DNA of 64,000 bases from Lucinisca nassula (GCA_963580285.1 OY757011.1:114920766-114984765); one strand, 5' to 3'; shown: positions 9,655 through 20,696, counted from the first letter of the stretch. Numbers and translations are program-made. Notes: a model not told the origin generated them from the sequence alone.

Positions 9655-10062
9655 ACCCAGTATGTCATTGGTATACAATGCAGGGCAAGATCAGGTATAC
9701 AATGCAGGGCCAGATCAGATGCTGCAGAATGTGGCATCTGATCAGGGCCTTCACTGCAGTTTTCATTAACTCTTATCATGCTGTTCACGACAACCCATAT
9801 CTTTGGAAACAGTGTAGATCCAGATCAGATGGCTTCTGAAGAAGCCATCTGATCAGGATCTACACTGTTTGACATTCAGTTTATGAATTTGTAGGAAAAA
9901 ATCTGATTGGTTCAAAGTCAGAAATGGGTGTGGCTTAACTGAATATTCAGCAAGAGAAGGGTTAAATTTCTTATAATTACTGAATCTGACACCCCTAAAT
10001 TTCAAAATGGACTCATCCGTTTTAGAAGGGGGAAGATATCATTCAGTACAAAGTGGGAAGAA
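9655..10062. mobile_element. Family B element, degraded, split by A7
   Basis: GCAGGGCCAGATCAGATGCT with its matching arm lies left of A7. CTGACACCCCTAAATTTCAA and GGACTCATCC lie right of it. These are the two sides of a family-B copy, and A7 entered at a TTAA within it. Confidence 0.6.
9766..9965. mobile_element. TTAA family A element (A7) nested in family B
   Basis: TTAA lies at 9766-9769 and 9962-9965, with a perfect core hairpin at 9807-9870. The nesting shows A inserted after this B copy. Confidence 0.75.
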
Positions 10063-10147
10063 GCATCACAACTACAGCAGACAACTTAAATTTTTCCCAT
10101 TTTTCAGATAAATAAGTCTTGCACATGAAATCACAGCTGTGAAAAAC

Positions 10148-11340
10148 TAGAGAAAGTGACCAGTGGGTCACGTATACCCCCGGCCAGCGCCATACTCTGA
10201 TATAGCTTTCAAGCTTGTATGCAATATGAATGAAGATGTCAAGAAGCTATAAGAATCTATAAATGTGCTTGTAAAAGCTAAACTAAACATAAAATTTCTA
10301 AATGGACCAAGGGAGTGGGGGTATCAATGTTACTGAAGCAGCAGGATGGGTTATGCATCAATGAAATATTTGGTACTGGTATGCAACATCGATGCAAGTA
10401 TGAATTGAATTTGTCTTAGATAGAGTTTAGAACATACAGTCATCTATAAACTTTGTCATAAAACTTTAACCAAATGTAAAATTTCTAAGTCAATGACCTT
10501 GAGGTCCAGGTCGCCGTGGGTGGGAGAAGGGACATACATCACAAAATGTTGGGACTGGTACACTGATTCAAGTATCAACTGAATTTGTCTTAGAGTTTAG
10601 AACATAATAGGCATCTATAAACTTTGTCATAAAACTTTAACCAAATGTAAAATTTCAAAGTCTGTGTCCTTGGCCTCAAGGTCACTGTGGGGGGTGGGAC
10701 ATGCATCAATGAAATCTTAAGACCAGTATGTAACTTCAGTGAAAGTATCAACTAAATCTATCAAAGGGTTCAGAAGATACAATCTCCTAGAAACTTTGAC
10801 GCAAAACTTTAACCAAATGTAAAATTTCTAAGTCTGTGACCTTGACATCAAGGTCACTTTGTGGGGGTTGGGACATGCATCAATGAAATCTTTAGACCAG
10901 TATGTAACTTCAGTGTAAGTATCAACTAAATCTATCAAAGGGTTCAGAAGATACAATCTCCTAGAAACTTTGACGCAAAACTTTAACCAAATGTAAAATT
11001 TCTAAGTCTGTGACCTTGACATCAAGGTCACTTTGTGGGGGTTGGGACATGCATCAATGAAATCTTTAGACCAGTATGTAACTTCAGTGTAAGTATCAAC
11101 TAAATCTATCAAAGGGTTCAGAAGATACAATCTCCTAGAAACTTTGACGCAAAACTTTAACCAAAATGTTAACGGACGGACGGATGGACGGACGGAAGGA
11201 TGGACGGACGGACGGACGGAAGGATGGACGGACGGACAGACGGAAAACCGGACACACGGACAGACGGACGGACGAACGGACGAACGGCAAGACGAAAACT
11301 ATATACCCCCATAGTATACTTCGTATACCGGGGGTATAAC
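10148..11340. mobile_element. Pearl/Helitron-like element with tandem 172-bp cores
   Basis: The anchor AACTTTAACCAAATGTAAAA recurs at 10462, 10633, 10805 and 10979 and in altered form at 11153, giving periods of 171, 172, 174 and 174. The last two units are nearly identical; a diverged unit precedes them. The array runs into a GGAC-type minisatellite (about 11168-11290) and ends with TATACCCCC..GGGGGTATA. It starts near GGGTCACGTATACCCCC. This layout (short head, tandem core, microsatellite, hairpin end) matches the pearl-type elements known from bivalves, which are thought to be Helitron-related. No Rep/helicase is encoded. Confidence 0.7.
11168..11290. repeat. GGAC-rich minisatellite
   Basis: Repeats of GGACGGAC with ATGG and AGACGG variants. 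It reads as open frames in several phases because the unit is stop-free. It belongs to the 3' part of the pearl-like element. Confidence 0.85.
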
Positions 11341-11403
11341 AAGAGACTGTCATGCAATCACCTGCTCAAACATTTTGCTTGATGTTTTAAAAGTGTTTTA
11401 AAG

Positions 11404-11476
11404 GAGAAGCCATCTGATCTGTATCTACACTGTTTTCAAAGATAGGGGTTGTCGTGAACAGCAAGATAAGGGTTAA
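11404..11476. mobile_element. Family A, right half only (A8)
   Basis: It begins mid-hairpin at GAGAAGCCATCTGATCTG and ends CAGCAAGATAAGGGTTAA. It sits exactly between two copies of a duplicated flank (see findings). Confidence 0.7.
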
Positions 11477-11793
11477 ATTTTTCCCATTTTTCAGATAAAT
11501 AAGTCTTGCACATGAAATCACAGCTGTGAAAAACAAGAGACTATCATGCAATCACCTGCTCAAACATTTTGCTTGGTGTTTTAAAGGTGTTTTAAAGGTC
11601 TATGCTGGTGGAGTTCAGCCCATTTTTCATATGGGAAAGCCCAACACGAGTGCATACTCATTTCAGGTGCCGCAGAAAAGGAGTCCCAGTCTGATAAAAA
11701 CGTTCTGACATTTTCTAAACAATTTTAAAACTGAACCGGACCCATCCCCCGACCCATCCCCATCTCCGAATTTCTAAATCTGTACATTAGGCT
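11477..11793. repeat. Second copy of duplicated flank, then unassigned
   Basis: ATTTTTCCCATTTTTCAGAT to ATGAAATCACAGCTGTGAAA repeats 10093-10147. AAGAGACTATCATGCAATCA onward repeats 11340-11402. The copy here lacks the pearl-like element, so it preserves that element's empty site. Confidence 0.75.
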
Positions 11794-12360
11794 TTAACCC
11801 ATTTTGTAGCCGCCCCCCGCCTATTGGGGCTTGAAGAGATAAATGGGCTGCATGATGCTTCCATGCAGAGCTGAAACCAACTGCCCATTAGTACTGGTAA
11901 ACCGCTTAGAGGTTCTAAGCATGCCCAGGGAAAGTGGTGCGAGTTGGACTGTCCATGCAAATAAACCCTATTGGTTTCATTGGGTGGCAGGGCTTGAGAT
12001 GTCATTTCATCTCAGTGTCGGGTAAAAGTCCCACAAAACTGGAAGCAACGCCTCCAAAATGACCTATACAGTATTGAAGGTAGATGATTGACAGGGACGT
12101 TAAACCTCAAATCAAACAAACAAAACCCATTTTGTACCGGATACCCCGAAACAGGATACTGAAAAACAAAACACTGCAGGCCCAGATCAGACACTGCAGA
12201 AAGCGGCACCTGATCTGTCCCTACACTATTTGCATGAAGTTCAACCATTTTCCAAATAAATTTTATAGAAAACACAACCTGTCACCCTAAATTTTGAAAA
12301 GGAATCCTGTTGTTAACATACATGTACAAGGAGGATTCCATTTGGTACAAAATGGGTTAA
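11794..12360. mobile_element. TTAA family B element (B5) split by a SINE
   Basis: TTAACCCATTTTGTA at the left continues, after the SINE, as CCGGATACCCCGAAACAGGA. The right end is TTTGGTACAAAATGGGTTAA. The core hairpin is at 12165-12232. Confidence 0.8.
11809..12123 (+). mobile_element. SINE family A in family B, 13-bp TSD
   Basis: A perfect AACCCATTTTGTA flanks it at 11796-11808 and 12124-12136. The tail is CAAATCAAACAAACA. An extra TAGATGATTGACAG segment near 12081-12095 is absent from other copies. Confidence 0.9.
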
Positions 12361-13639
12361 AACAGTGAGTCATATCAGGCATTTCAACTAACTAACCCAC
12401 ATTTTCTAGTTTTCCTATAATCAATAATTACATGGCTATAGCAAGATTTTCCCAACATCTGTCAGCTTCACAACAAAATAAACTACAATATCACACCAAA
12501 ATTCCTTCCTTTTGACAGTTAGAAACATTGCCAGACATTAGGTACTTGAATAATACCGAGATAAATGTGCACATTGCATACCAAAACATATCATAATGTA
12601 TGGCTCCATGTTGTACGTGATCCTAGACATGTGATAAAAGTCTTTAAAAACCAGACATCCTTCATTCATTCAGGCTTCAATAACTGCTAAAAGCATGACA
12701 TGGCGGAGACAAATTAACAATCATTATGAAACACATTATGCATATTCTCTTTCATATTTGATAAATGTTTACTGCAAGAAGACTTTCTCAGTGATTTCAT
12801 GGGGGCATAAACCAAAGATTTACCTGTTCAATATAGAAATATGGCTTGCATGGTATGCTCTAATTGAAATATACTCCCAAGTATCTATCCAAAATCTAAA
12901 CACATTCACTGTGCAAATATACAGCCATTGTTGTCAATCTAAGCCACATATTGACGGTTCAAGAAACTCCACTAACACACAGCTAAATCCACAATAGTTG
13001 ACCCAGAGAAGGACTATATCCAGCTATTGTATTGATCAATGACTTTAGACTTCATGGCCAATAGTTATTTTCCCAACCATGTTTATGTTAATGTTGGAGA
13101 AAAACTGATGAGTTTGCTGCTCAGTCTATTCTTAAAGAAGGTAGAGCAGATACAGACACTACACATTAAACACAAGGTTTAACAATCTCTAGAGTGTGGG
13201 ATAATAAAGATCCATATATTTATGGCTTAATAAGAGGTATAGAAGTACTGGTAAAGATATCAGAAAGGGTTAAATAGATATAGATATTCCCCTTGATAAA
13301 AAGTGAATCCTCCTATACACTGACTACAATACAATGTCCTTCCTGTTATGACCTCAGGGCAGAAAGAGACAAAGACAGCCGGTGACACATAAATGAATGA
13401 CGATCTAAAAACTGATCATTTCTTAATAATATTGTGACCCATTTACCTTTTGATTGAGGCTTCGATCTGAGTTTAAAGATTTTGGTAAAGATCTAGATTA
13501 TAAAGATGGTCATGTTATGATCAAAGTTCATTTAAACAGTTATAATGATTCTTTGGTTGAAATTAGAAACAATGTTAATTGTTAATTAAATATTATTTTT
13601 GTGACAGCCCAGCCAATACTATTAAGGTTATGTTGAGTA
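12361..13639. other. 1.3-kb stretch with no recognised repeat
   Basis: The longest apparently non-repetitive stretch in the left third. A 100-codon open frame at 12695-12997 has no recognisable motif and AT-driven composition, so I do not call it a gene. It may be real host intron or intergenic DNA. Confidence 0.45.
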
Positions 13640-13775
13640 ATTAATTTTTCTTAGCAGACACCCAGACCAGACTGAAGGAGCAGTCTGATGAGGGTCTACA
13701 CCATTTGCAATTCCACCTGCACCTTTTAGACTCAAATCTGTCAAAAATTTAAGAGAATTACAGCAATCCATTTCT
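13640..13775. mobile_element. Family D fragment (D5), 3' side replaced by SINE
   Basis: CAGACCAGACTGAAGGAGCA, GTCTACACCATTTGC and AAGAGAATTACAGCAA are family-D landmarks. Both termini are missing. Confidence 0.5.
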
Positions 13776-13777
13776 GC

Positions 13778-14272
13778 CGGCCTCCATAACTCAGTCGGAT
13801 GCGCGTCTGACTGGTGAGCAGGAGGACACAGGTTCGATACCTGCCTGGGTCAGCAACATTCTTTCTAGATCATTCTCTCCCTTCCACTGATTCAACAAAG
13901 AATGTGCACTGTACTGATTTTTTTTTTTTTGTTTTTTTTGTTTAGGTTTTACGGCTCTTTCAAGATTATTTCACTCATATCGGGCTGATCGTTAATCAGA
14001 GGTGGGCGAAAACCAGAGTACCCGGAGAAAAACCACCTGACCTTCCGTTGCAGAACTTGGCGTCTCACATTTGACCCGAGCGAGGCTCAAACCACAGCGG
14101 TGAGAGACCTAATGATCAAGAGTCAGCGCTCTGAACCACTAGGCCACGGAGGCCTGTTCACTGTACTGGTTAACCGCTTACATATAAGCCTGACCAGGAA
14201 AAGTGTGGATAGGTAAACTGACTGGCTTGAAAATGACGTAAATAGTGTTGACTGGGCCATTAAACCCAAATA
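13778..14272 (+). mobile_element. tRNA-headed SINE family B, split by SINE C
   Basis: The head has an A-box-like TAACTCAGTCGG and a B box GGTTCGATACC, typical of a tRNA-derived promoter. The body continues CTCTCCCTTCCACTGATTCA and GTGCACTGTACTG, is interrupted, then resumes GGTTAACCGCTTACATATAA to GTGTTGACTGGGCCATTAAA. It shares its central domain with SINE family A (see findings). Confidence 0.85.
13917..14158 (-). mobile_element. tRNA-headed SINE family C inside SINE B
   Basis: The minus strand begins GGCCTCCGTGGCCTAGTGG (A box) and carries GTGGTTTGAGCC (B box, slightly decayed), CTGCAACGGAAGGTCAG and CACCTCTGATTAACGATC, and ends in an A-rich tail (T-rich on this strand). CACTGTACTG at 13907-13916 and 14159-14168 is a perfect 10-bp TSD. 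Confidence 0.85.
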
Positions 14273-14346
14273 CTGTATTGTTTTACAAGGGAGATCACTT
14301 TCAGGACTTTTGTTAAAGTTAATATTCTAACTGGTGGCTTTCTATA

Positions 14347-14515
14347 TACCATCATAAATCCTAAAAATTCGACACATCAAGGACTTGCTGTAATTCTGCA
14401 AAAATTTTAAGAATTTCTTTCACGATCCAGCATGGAGTCCATCGGGAGCAGTCTGATCTGGGTCTGCACTATTTGCATAGGCTTTTCTGTCACAATACTT
14501 AGGGTCATTACGGTA
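14347..14515 (-). mobile_element. Family D element, reversed and shortened (D6)
   Basis: AAATCCTAAAAATTCGACAC at the left and CACAATACTTAGGGTCATTA with CGGTA at the right are the two family-D ends, reversed. The left hairpin arm is lost. Confidence 0.6.
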
Positions 14516-14809
14516 ATCATTCCACCTTTAAACCACATTATATCCAAACTCATGTAAAAATGAACAGTGTTATAAAGAGGTTTAGCAATACTGTGAAAAT
14601 GCTGTTTGTAAGTTTTGAGGGTACTTTAAAACTTAATACTTAAGCATAACTATCTGTCTGTGTGGTCTAGGTCTACTACATGTACATGTATGTTTAGTAT
14701 GTCCCAGATAAATGCCCTTGAAGTAAATAGTGTGTGTCAGACAGAAAAGGCCTAGAAAAGTCCACAAGGCAACAATAGTGATCACAACAGTGTTAAATTA
14801 TGAATGACT
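14516..14809. other. Unassigned sequence
   Basis: No supported feature. Confidence 0.4.
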
Positions 14810-15324
14810 TTAACCCATTGTATACTAGTGGACTCTTCCATTGCTCTATGTTGGACAAGTCCATTTGTCATATAAGGGATGTCAGTCCTATTTTTTCCTT
14901 TTTATACAAATTTTGTCACGGAAAATTCTGTAAGCAAATAGTGCAGGCCCTGATCGAACGCCGACTTCTGCAGCATCTGATCATGCAGGGCCTACACTGT
15001 TTGCCAAGGTACTCCTTTAGGGGTTTCCTGCATGCAATGGGAGGGCTGCATGATGCTTCCATGCAGAGCTGATACCGACCGCACATGAGAACCGGTAATC
15101 CGCTTAGAACGTCTAAGCCTGCCCAGGAAAATTGCTGCGAGTCGGCCCGTCCATGCTGATAAACCCTATTGGTTTCATTGGGCGGCAGGGATTGAGATGT
15201 CATTTCATCTCAATGTCGAGTAAAAGTCCCACAAAATTGGAAGCAACGTCTCCAAAATGACCTAGCGTTGATGGGGACATTAAACCTCAAATCAAACAAA
15301 CAAACAAAGCATGCAATGGGTTAA
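14810..15324. mobile_element. TTAA family C element (C2) split by a SINE
   Basis: Left TTAACCCATTGTATACTAGT, right GCATGCAATGGGTTAA. It has the opposite orientation to C1 and a core hairpin at 14935-15005. The SINE entered close to the right terminus. Confidence 0.75.
15042..15308 (+). mobile_element. SINE family A, 5' truncated, in family C
   Basis: TSD GCATGCAATGGG at 15030-15041 and 15309-15320 (12 bp, perfect). The copy begins at AGGGCTGCATGATGC and so lacks about 40 bases of the head. The tail is a clean CAAACAAACAAA. Confidence 0.9.
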
Positions 15325-15885
15325 TTCACCAAAATTTGAAATCACTATCCCAACCACCCTCCATCTACATGTACAAGACAGGGTCTGGAGAAGTGGTCTT
15401 CTACATTTTTTGTGTCGACTGTTTATCAACCAACCTCAAAGTACTCAGCACAGAAGCTTTACATTTGCTCCTGTCCGTGTGACTATCACTGATTTGTGAA
15501 ATCCAGATTAGGTTTATTCTGACCCGAATTACATTCATATCGTTGTGAAAATAGTGTTACCATTAGAATCGAACTGGATTGGATTCCTGTATGATTTGGC
15601 AAACAGTATAGATCCAGATCAGATGCTGCTGAAAGCAGCATCTGATCAAGGTCTACACTGTTTGCCTGAAGTTCAGGAATTTTAATCCTTAAGATGCCAA
15701 CAAAAACTGCATTTGAAAATGTTGTCTGTTCATGTTGTCAGCCTCATCTTTTTGCAAACTTTTTAAAAATAATTTTGCATACAGGAAAACTGTGGAGCCT
15801 GATCAGACTGCCCCTCTAGAAGTCTGCTGATCTGGGCCCACACTGTTTGCAACAATACCTTTCAAAGTAACCAGCAAATAACAAA
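15325..15885. repeat. Unassigned, with two isolated hairpin cores
   Basis: A core at 15598-15666 (TAGATCCAGATCAGATGCTG and its complement) and a less perfect one at 15776-15853 (GAGCCTGATCAGACTGCCCC). Neither has recognisable element ends. Confidence 0.5.
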
Positions 15886-16395
15886 GCAGACGACAGTTGT
15901 TGTGATTGATATATGAAGGGTAGAATGTCTAAGTCTTTGCTCAGGACCATTTTCCTAGCCTACACTTGAACCAACCTCTGGTTCGGCAGATGTCATTTGA
16001 ATAATTTCTAGATGGCCACCATGGTGGCCATCTTGGACATCAGAACAAAGCAGAGGACAGTTGTTGTTATTGATATATGATGGGTAGAATGTCTAAGTCT
16101 TCGCCCAGGACCATTTTCCGAGCCTACACTTGAACCAACCTCTGGTTCGGCAGATGTCATTTGAAAAATTTCAAGATGGCCACACCATGGTGGCCATCTT
16201 GGACATCAGAAAAAAGCAAAAGACAGTTGTTGTGATTGATATATGACGGGTAGAATGTCTAAGTCTTCGCCCAGGACCATTTTCCCAGCCTACACTTGAA
16301 CCATCCATTGGTTTGGCAGATGTCATTTGAAAAATTTCAAGATGGCCACCATGGTGGCCATCTTGGATGGTGACCATCTTGGACATCAGAACAAA
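15886..16395. repeat. Tandem array, three units of about 165 bp, palindrome-bearing
   Basis: The anchor GACAGTTGTTG(T) occurs at 15892, 16056 and 16222. Each unit ends in an AGATGGCCACCATGGTGGCC palindrome (28 bp when extended) followed by ATCTTGGACATCAGAA. A decayed fourth unit, with GGCCACCATGGCGGCCATCT, continues to about 16715. Confidence 0.85.
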
Positions 16396-16753
16396 ATAAT
16401 TTTAATCTGTCAATATCCATGTCACCCCGATACCTCCATCAAGTTTCTGCTCAATTCGACTTGGTTCGGGAGGAGAACGATGTAGTTTTAAGATTTTCAA
16501 GATGGCCACCATGGCGGCCATCTTGGAAATCTGAACACAACCATTTTAGCAAATTTGAATCTCTATGTCACCAGGATGCCTCCCACCAGATAACAGCCAA
16601 ATCTGTCTTCCGGTTCGGAAAAAGATATCGAAAATATGAAAAGTTAACGTTGGACGGACAACAGCTGACCTGGAGCATTACTCCAGATGAGCCAACAACT
16701 ATGGTCAGGAGTTGAGGTGTGTGAATATTTAGGGTAAATACAGTATAAGTTTT

Positions 16754-16966
16754 TTAACCCTTGTTCTGCTGAATATTCATATATGCCACACCCACTACCA
16801 ATTATCAACCAATCAGATTACTTGATGCAAATTATTGCAACAAATTCACAATCTGAATGGCAAACAATGTAGATCCTGATCAGATGGCTTCGTCAGAAGC
16901 CATCTGATCTGGATCTTCATTGTTTGGAAAATAAGGCATATCCGGGCTCAGCAGGATAAGGGTTAA
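16754..16966. mobile_element. TTAA family A element (A9)
   Basis: TTAACCCTTGTTCTGCTGAA to GCTCAGCAGGATAAGGGTTAA. A sub-family variant with ATATCCGGGCTCAGC near the right end, also seen in A13 at 48294. Confidence 0.8.
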
Positions 16967-17093
16967 TGAACATATTTTTGTCTTCCTTATCAAAAGGGGT
17001 TTACCCATAAGGAAAGTATTTGCTCCTCAGGTGAAACAAATTCTTTTCTAAGGATACTTATATATCATAACGATCCAAAGTATTGGGACTGAC

Positions 17094-17590
17094 CATAGGG
17101 ACTTGAATCATGAAAAAAAAAATGGAAAAAAAAAAAAAAAAAAAAAAATTTTTTTTTTTTTTTTTTTTTTTGGTACTATATTAGAGACAAGGGGGGAAAC
17201 TTCGGCTCCATTTTTGTGGGGGTTACCTCAGTTTACCCAGTGTATCTTTTTCGCAAATGCAGTTGTTCACCTGCTTATTATGAATTATACAAGTTAAATA
17301 TGTCCACTTTGCAACAATAACCCGCCTCTGTCTGTCACTTGCAGGAAACATGTTTTTCTCGCATGGATTAACTCAACAAAGCGAAATTCGGCAGAAACGT
17401 GTGACAAAAATTTTCAGGTTTTCATCAATCACAAGCGAACTAGTGTTACGGAGTAAACCTTTTTCGCTTTCAACTGATGTCTTTCATTAAAATGAACCTC
17501 TCTTGGCCAATTTGAATCCAAAATGATGTATTTGCAGCTCTAAATTTAGGTTTTGCTACATTTACATCACTTTCTGTAACAGATCAAGAA
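17094..17590. repeat. Left long terminal inverted repeat
   Basis: Pairs with 21880-22386 at roughly 85-90% by eye. It includes facing poly-A and poly-T runs (17110-17172), mirrored in shorter form at 22315-22342. Confidence 0.75.
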
Positions 17591-17794
17591 AACAATCGTC
17601 GCGAAGCTTGGTTTTCTGCTGATTCCGGGCTACTCTATCGATGAACTAACGACCGCAACGACCGGTGCTGTTTACTTTTAAACCGTTCGAAGTAGTGACA
17701 AATGAGCATTATCGCTATTTTTCTTCCATTTTTAACTAAACCCCAAGAGGGGACACAGATGTTGTATACTGCATATACTCCAGTTTTGAAGGAT

Positions 17795-18050
17795 GAAAGA
17801 GTATTACGGTAGGGTTCTTAAACCTGCACAGGAGATGGTTCTCCCTGCACAGGGGGGTGGGAGGTGGGGGGGGGGGGCTCCAGTTAACGTCCAGATTCGA
17901 AGGGCGATGCACTTTTTGACATTCATACCTGCAAATGATGCCAATGGAACGTGTTCTGACGCCGAAATTTTGTCACCGCTGCTGGGGATCGAACCTGGGA
18001 CCTTTAACATCTGAGGCAAAGGGACTAACCACTGAGCTAGGTGGGTTGCT
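17795..18050 (-). mobile_element. tRNA-headed SINE-like element (family E)
   Basis: The minus strand reads CACCTAGCTCAGTGGTTAG (A box) and CCAGGTTCGATCCCCAG (B box). The intervening region folds poorly as a tRNA, so a SINE head is more likely than a gene. The left limit is uncertain; a G-rich run lies at 17845-17878. Confidence 0.55.
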
Positions 18051-18604
18051 AAATTTAGGAAGGCAGGGATTAGCCGTAGTTATCTCCTTACAGAAAAAGT
18101 GAGATGTATTTTTTGTTGAAATCGTGGACGTTTTGTGTTATTTTCAAAGCAGTTTCACTCATGCTTGTGTAGACAGAAATGAAAAAAAAAAAAAAAAGCA
18201 AGCTTGTTAAAAATGCCACCAATACGTAAATGTTCAAAATGATGCAGCATGAAAACAATTTGTTCCCTATTGCAACATATTCCTTTCTATGTTTTGAAAT
18301 TTTGATCCTGGGTCGCTAATGGCCAGTAAATGACAATAAGCACTATTTAGGTTGGGTCCATTGGGTGATTTAAGGAAACAGAACCCCTACAGTGCAGCAC
18401 ACACATGCTCTCTCATCCACGAGTTTCTGAAGCGGACGCTTCTATTTATGAATTCGGTCAAATCAATTGATGTATATAGGGACTTTTGTAAAAAAATATT
18501 GCTCAATTTTTCTGCTCAGCAAGTTTGTATTAATCTGAATAGGCACCACAACTCACCACAACACAGCAAACAAAAAAGGTCAGAATAAGCTAGAGCATAT
18601 CAAC

Positions 18605-18619
18605 CTTGATTTTTTTTAT

Positions 18620-18658
<39 letters not shown>

Positions 18659-18800
18659 AAGGGGGTGTAGAGCGGGGATCATTTTACGGTCCTTTCGAGT
18701 TTATTTCACTCATATCGAGCCGATCGCTAAGCACATGTGGTCGAATACCGTAGTATCCGGTAAAAAAAAAAAAACACCTGGCCTTCCGTTGCAGAACTCT
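18605..18800 (-). mobile_element. SINE family C fragment with poly-G run
   Basis: ATTTTACGGTCCTTTCGAGT, TATTTCACTCATATCGAGCC and CCTTCCGTTGCAGAACTC match the body of SINE C. The tRNA head is missing. The tail side is replaced by poly-T and about 30 G (18629-18658), an assembly-risk spot. Confidence 0.65.
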
Positions 18801-19080
18801 TGAATGCCTTGAAATAGATGACTTATGAAAGGTTTGATTGTGAAGTGCTTTAATGGATCTGTTGAAAATGTACTTGTATTAGCCTAGAGTAAGTGAGAAA
18901 CGGGGCCTTGTCAATATATAGGCCATTTAAAAATTTTGGTGCTGTTGACAACCTTAGTGTTTCTCGACCAGGCTATTTAAAGGTTATAAAACGTTTTTCA
19001 TGCCCAATTCAGCCGAGCGTTAAATTTGTAATGCTCGCTATTTTTAAATAATAACAGTTCAGGCAATTTTCCTGCTTAGA

Positions 19081-19371
19081 TTTGTTTGTTTGATTTGGGG
19101 TTTAACGTCCCCGTCAACACTGCAAAGGTAATTTTGGAGACGTAGCTTCCAATTTTGTGGGACTTTTACCCGACCTTAAGATGAAATGACTTCTCAAGCC
19201 CTGCCGCCCAATGAACCAATAGGGTTAATTAACATGGACGGGCCGACTCGCACCGCTTTGCCTGGGCATGCAGGCTTAGATCCTCTTAACGGATTAACAG
19301 TACTCGTGTGCGGGTCGGTTTCAGCTCTGCGTGGAAGCATCATTTCTTCATGCCCCGATGGGCGGGGGTCG
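19081..19371 (-). mobile_element. SINE family A with 13-bp TSD
   Basis: TTTCCTGCTTAGA at 19068-19080 and 19372-19384 is a perfect duplication. The stretch from ATGCAGCCCATCTA is missing near the 5' head. Confidence 0.9.
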
Positions 19372-19569
19372 TTTCCTGCTTAGATAAGAACTGAATAATA
19401 GAATGTATGATGGGATTGAGGCCGAAACAAGGAATTTTCAAGCAAGTTTTCAGTTAAGTTAAGTATCATGTGGGGTTTTGTCGAGCATGAAACTTTAATT
19501 CACTGAAAACGAGCCCGAGGCCAAGACCGCAATATTAATTATTTTCCTCACCCAAACACTTTAAGGAAT

Positions 19570-19862
19570 TTATTTGTTTGATTAGATGTTTAAAGTGCCC
19601 ATCAACAGGTCATTTTGGAGACGTTGAATCCATTTTGTGGGACTTTTACTCGACATTGAGATGAATTGACTTCTCAAGCCCTGTCGCCCAATGAAACCAA
19701 AAGGGTTTATAAGCATGAACGGTCTGACTCGCACCGCTTTGCCTGGGCAGGCATAGATTATCTGAACGGTTTAGCAGTTCTCGCGTGCGGTCGTTTTCAG
19801 CTCTGCTTGGAAGCGTCACGCAGCCCATCTATTTCTTTAAGCCCCGATGGGCGGGTCCGAAA
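19570..19862 (-). mobile_element. SINE family A with 12-bp TSD
   Basis: ACTTTAAGGAAT (19558-19569) and ACTTTAAAGAAT (19863-19874), one mismatch. A small deletion lies near GCCCATCAACAGGTC. Confidence 0.8.
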
Positions 19863-20374
19863 ACTTTAAAGAATGCGTTGTGGATGCAAAGACTGCACAA
19901 ATACACAGAAATTAATAAGCGATAAAGCACATTCACACAAATGTATCACAACAAAATGTTAGTATTTTAATATTCATACCTCCTGAAGAAAATCGTCATC
20001 ATTTTTCCAGTGAGCCGCTAAAGTTTGTGTCTGAAGCATCCGTTTACATGTAAAGTGCTACCAGTGCATGTACATTTCATGACCTGCTTTCTTTGGCACT
20101 TGACAGCAGTTTGATGACAAATTGAATGTCCATTTCATTAAAAGTTGATAAAGACATGTCATTCTGACTGTTTCAAATGTACATTTAAGGAGACACTGAG
20201 AAGCTGCTCCCCTAATCGCACGGATAACAAAACATGCTACAGAAGACGGTTTTGAAAACAAAATTACCCCCGGCTCAATGTGGGTGTTTTGCAATGATTG
20301 ACATGATGAGATAGCTAATAAACCCTAGAGTGAGGCAGCAATATGAGGCAAAGAAAACAAACACTTAAGAAATG

Positions 20375-20515
20375 AAATTTATTTTTCTGCTGTTCATGAT
20401 ACGTAGCACGAACACAGTGGGTTGTGTGCAAAGTAAGTGAACCCCGAAGGGGTTCATGTGAACTTTGTTAGCGAGTCGCTGTCGTTCATATTTTCATGAA
20501 AAGCAGAAAAATTAA
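20375..20515. repeat. Imperfect hairpin, arms about 62 nt
   Basis: TTTTTCTGCTGTTCATGATA..GTGAACCCC, then GAA, then GGGGTTCATGTGAAC..CATGAAAAGCAGAAAAA. The apical 8 bp are perfectly paired. It could be a small MITE or a structured RNA. Confidence 0.5.
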
Positions 20516-20678
20516 GTTTATTGATTTATAATTACATTCTTTTCCCCTCATCACTGGGCGAAAAATAATGCTTATAGGGCAAACTTTTTTAACTGAAAAA
20601 CATTTACACGCCATTTTACTACAAAAAGAGGAACACCGTTGACCTCACCGACGCCCGTAGAGAGCCATGGTTTAGAAT

Positions 20679-20696
20679 GACGTCACTTGACGTCAC
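20679..20696. promoter_or_regulatory. Two adjacent CRE-like sites
   Basis: TGACGTCACTTGACGTCACT contains two TGACGTCA palindromes 10 bp apart. There is no coding exon downstream that I can support. Confidence 0.3.

Noticed and set aside
12695..12997. 100-codon open frame in a repeat-free stretch
   Set aside because: AT-driven composition, no motif, no promoter or splice context, and length within chance for such DNA.
18629..18658. Poly-G tract as a G-quadruplex regulator
   Set aside because: A single homopolymer run next to poly-T in a SINE fragment; more likely slippage or an assembly issue.
20425..20475. Rho-independent terminator at GAACCCCGAAGGGGTTC
   Set aside because: No following T-run of the right kind and a eukaryotic context; treated as part of a longer hairpin.
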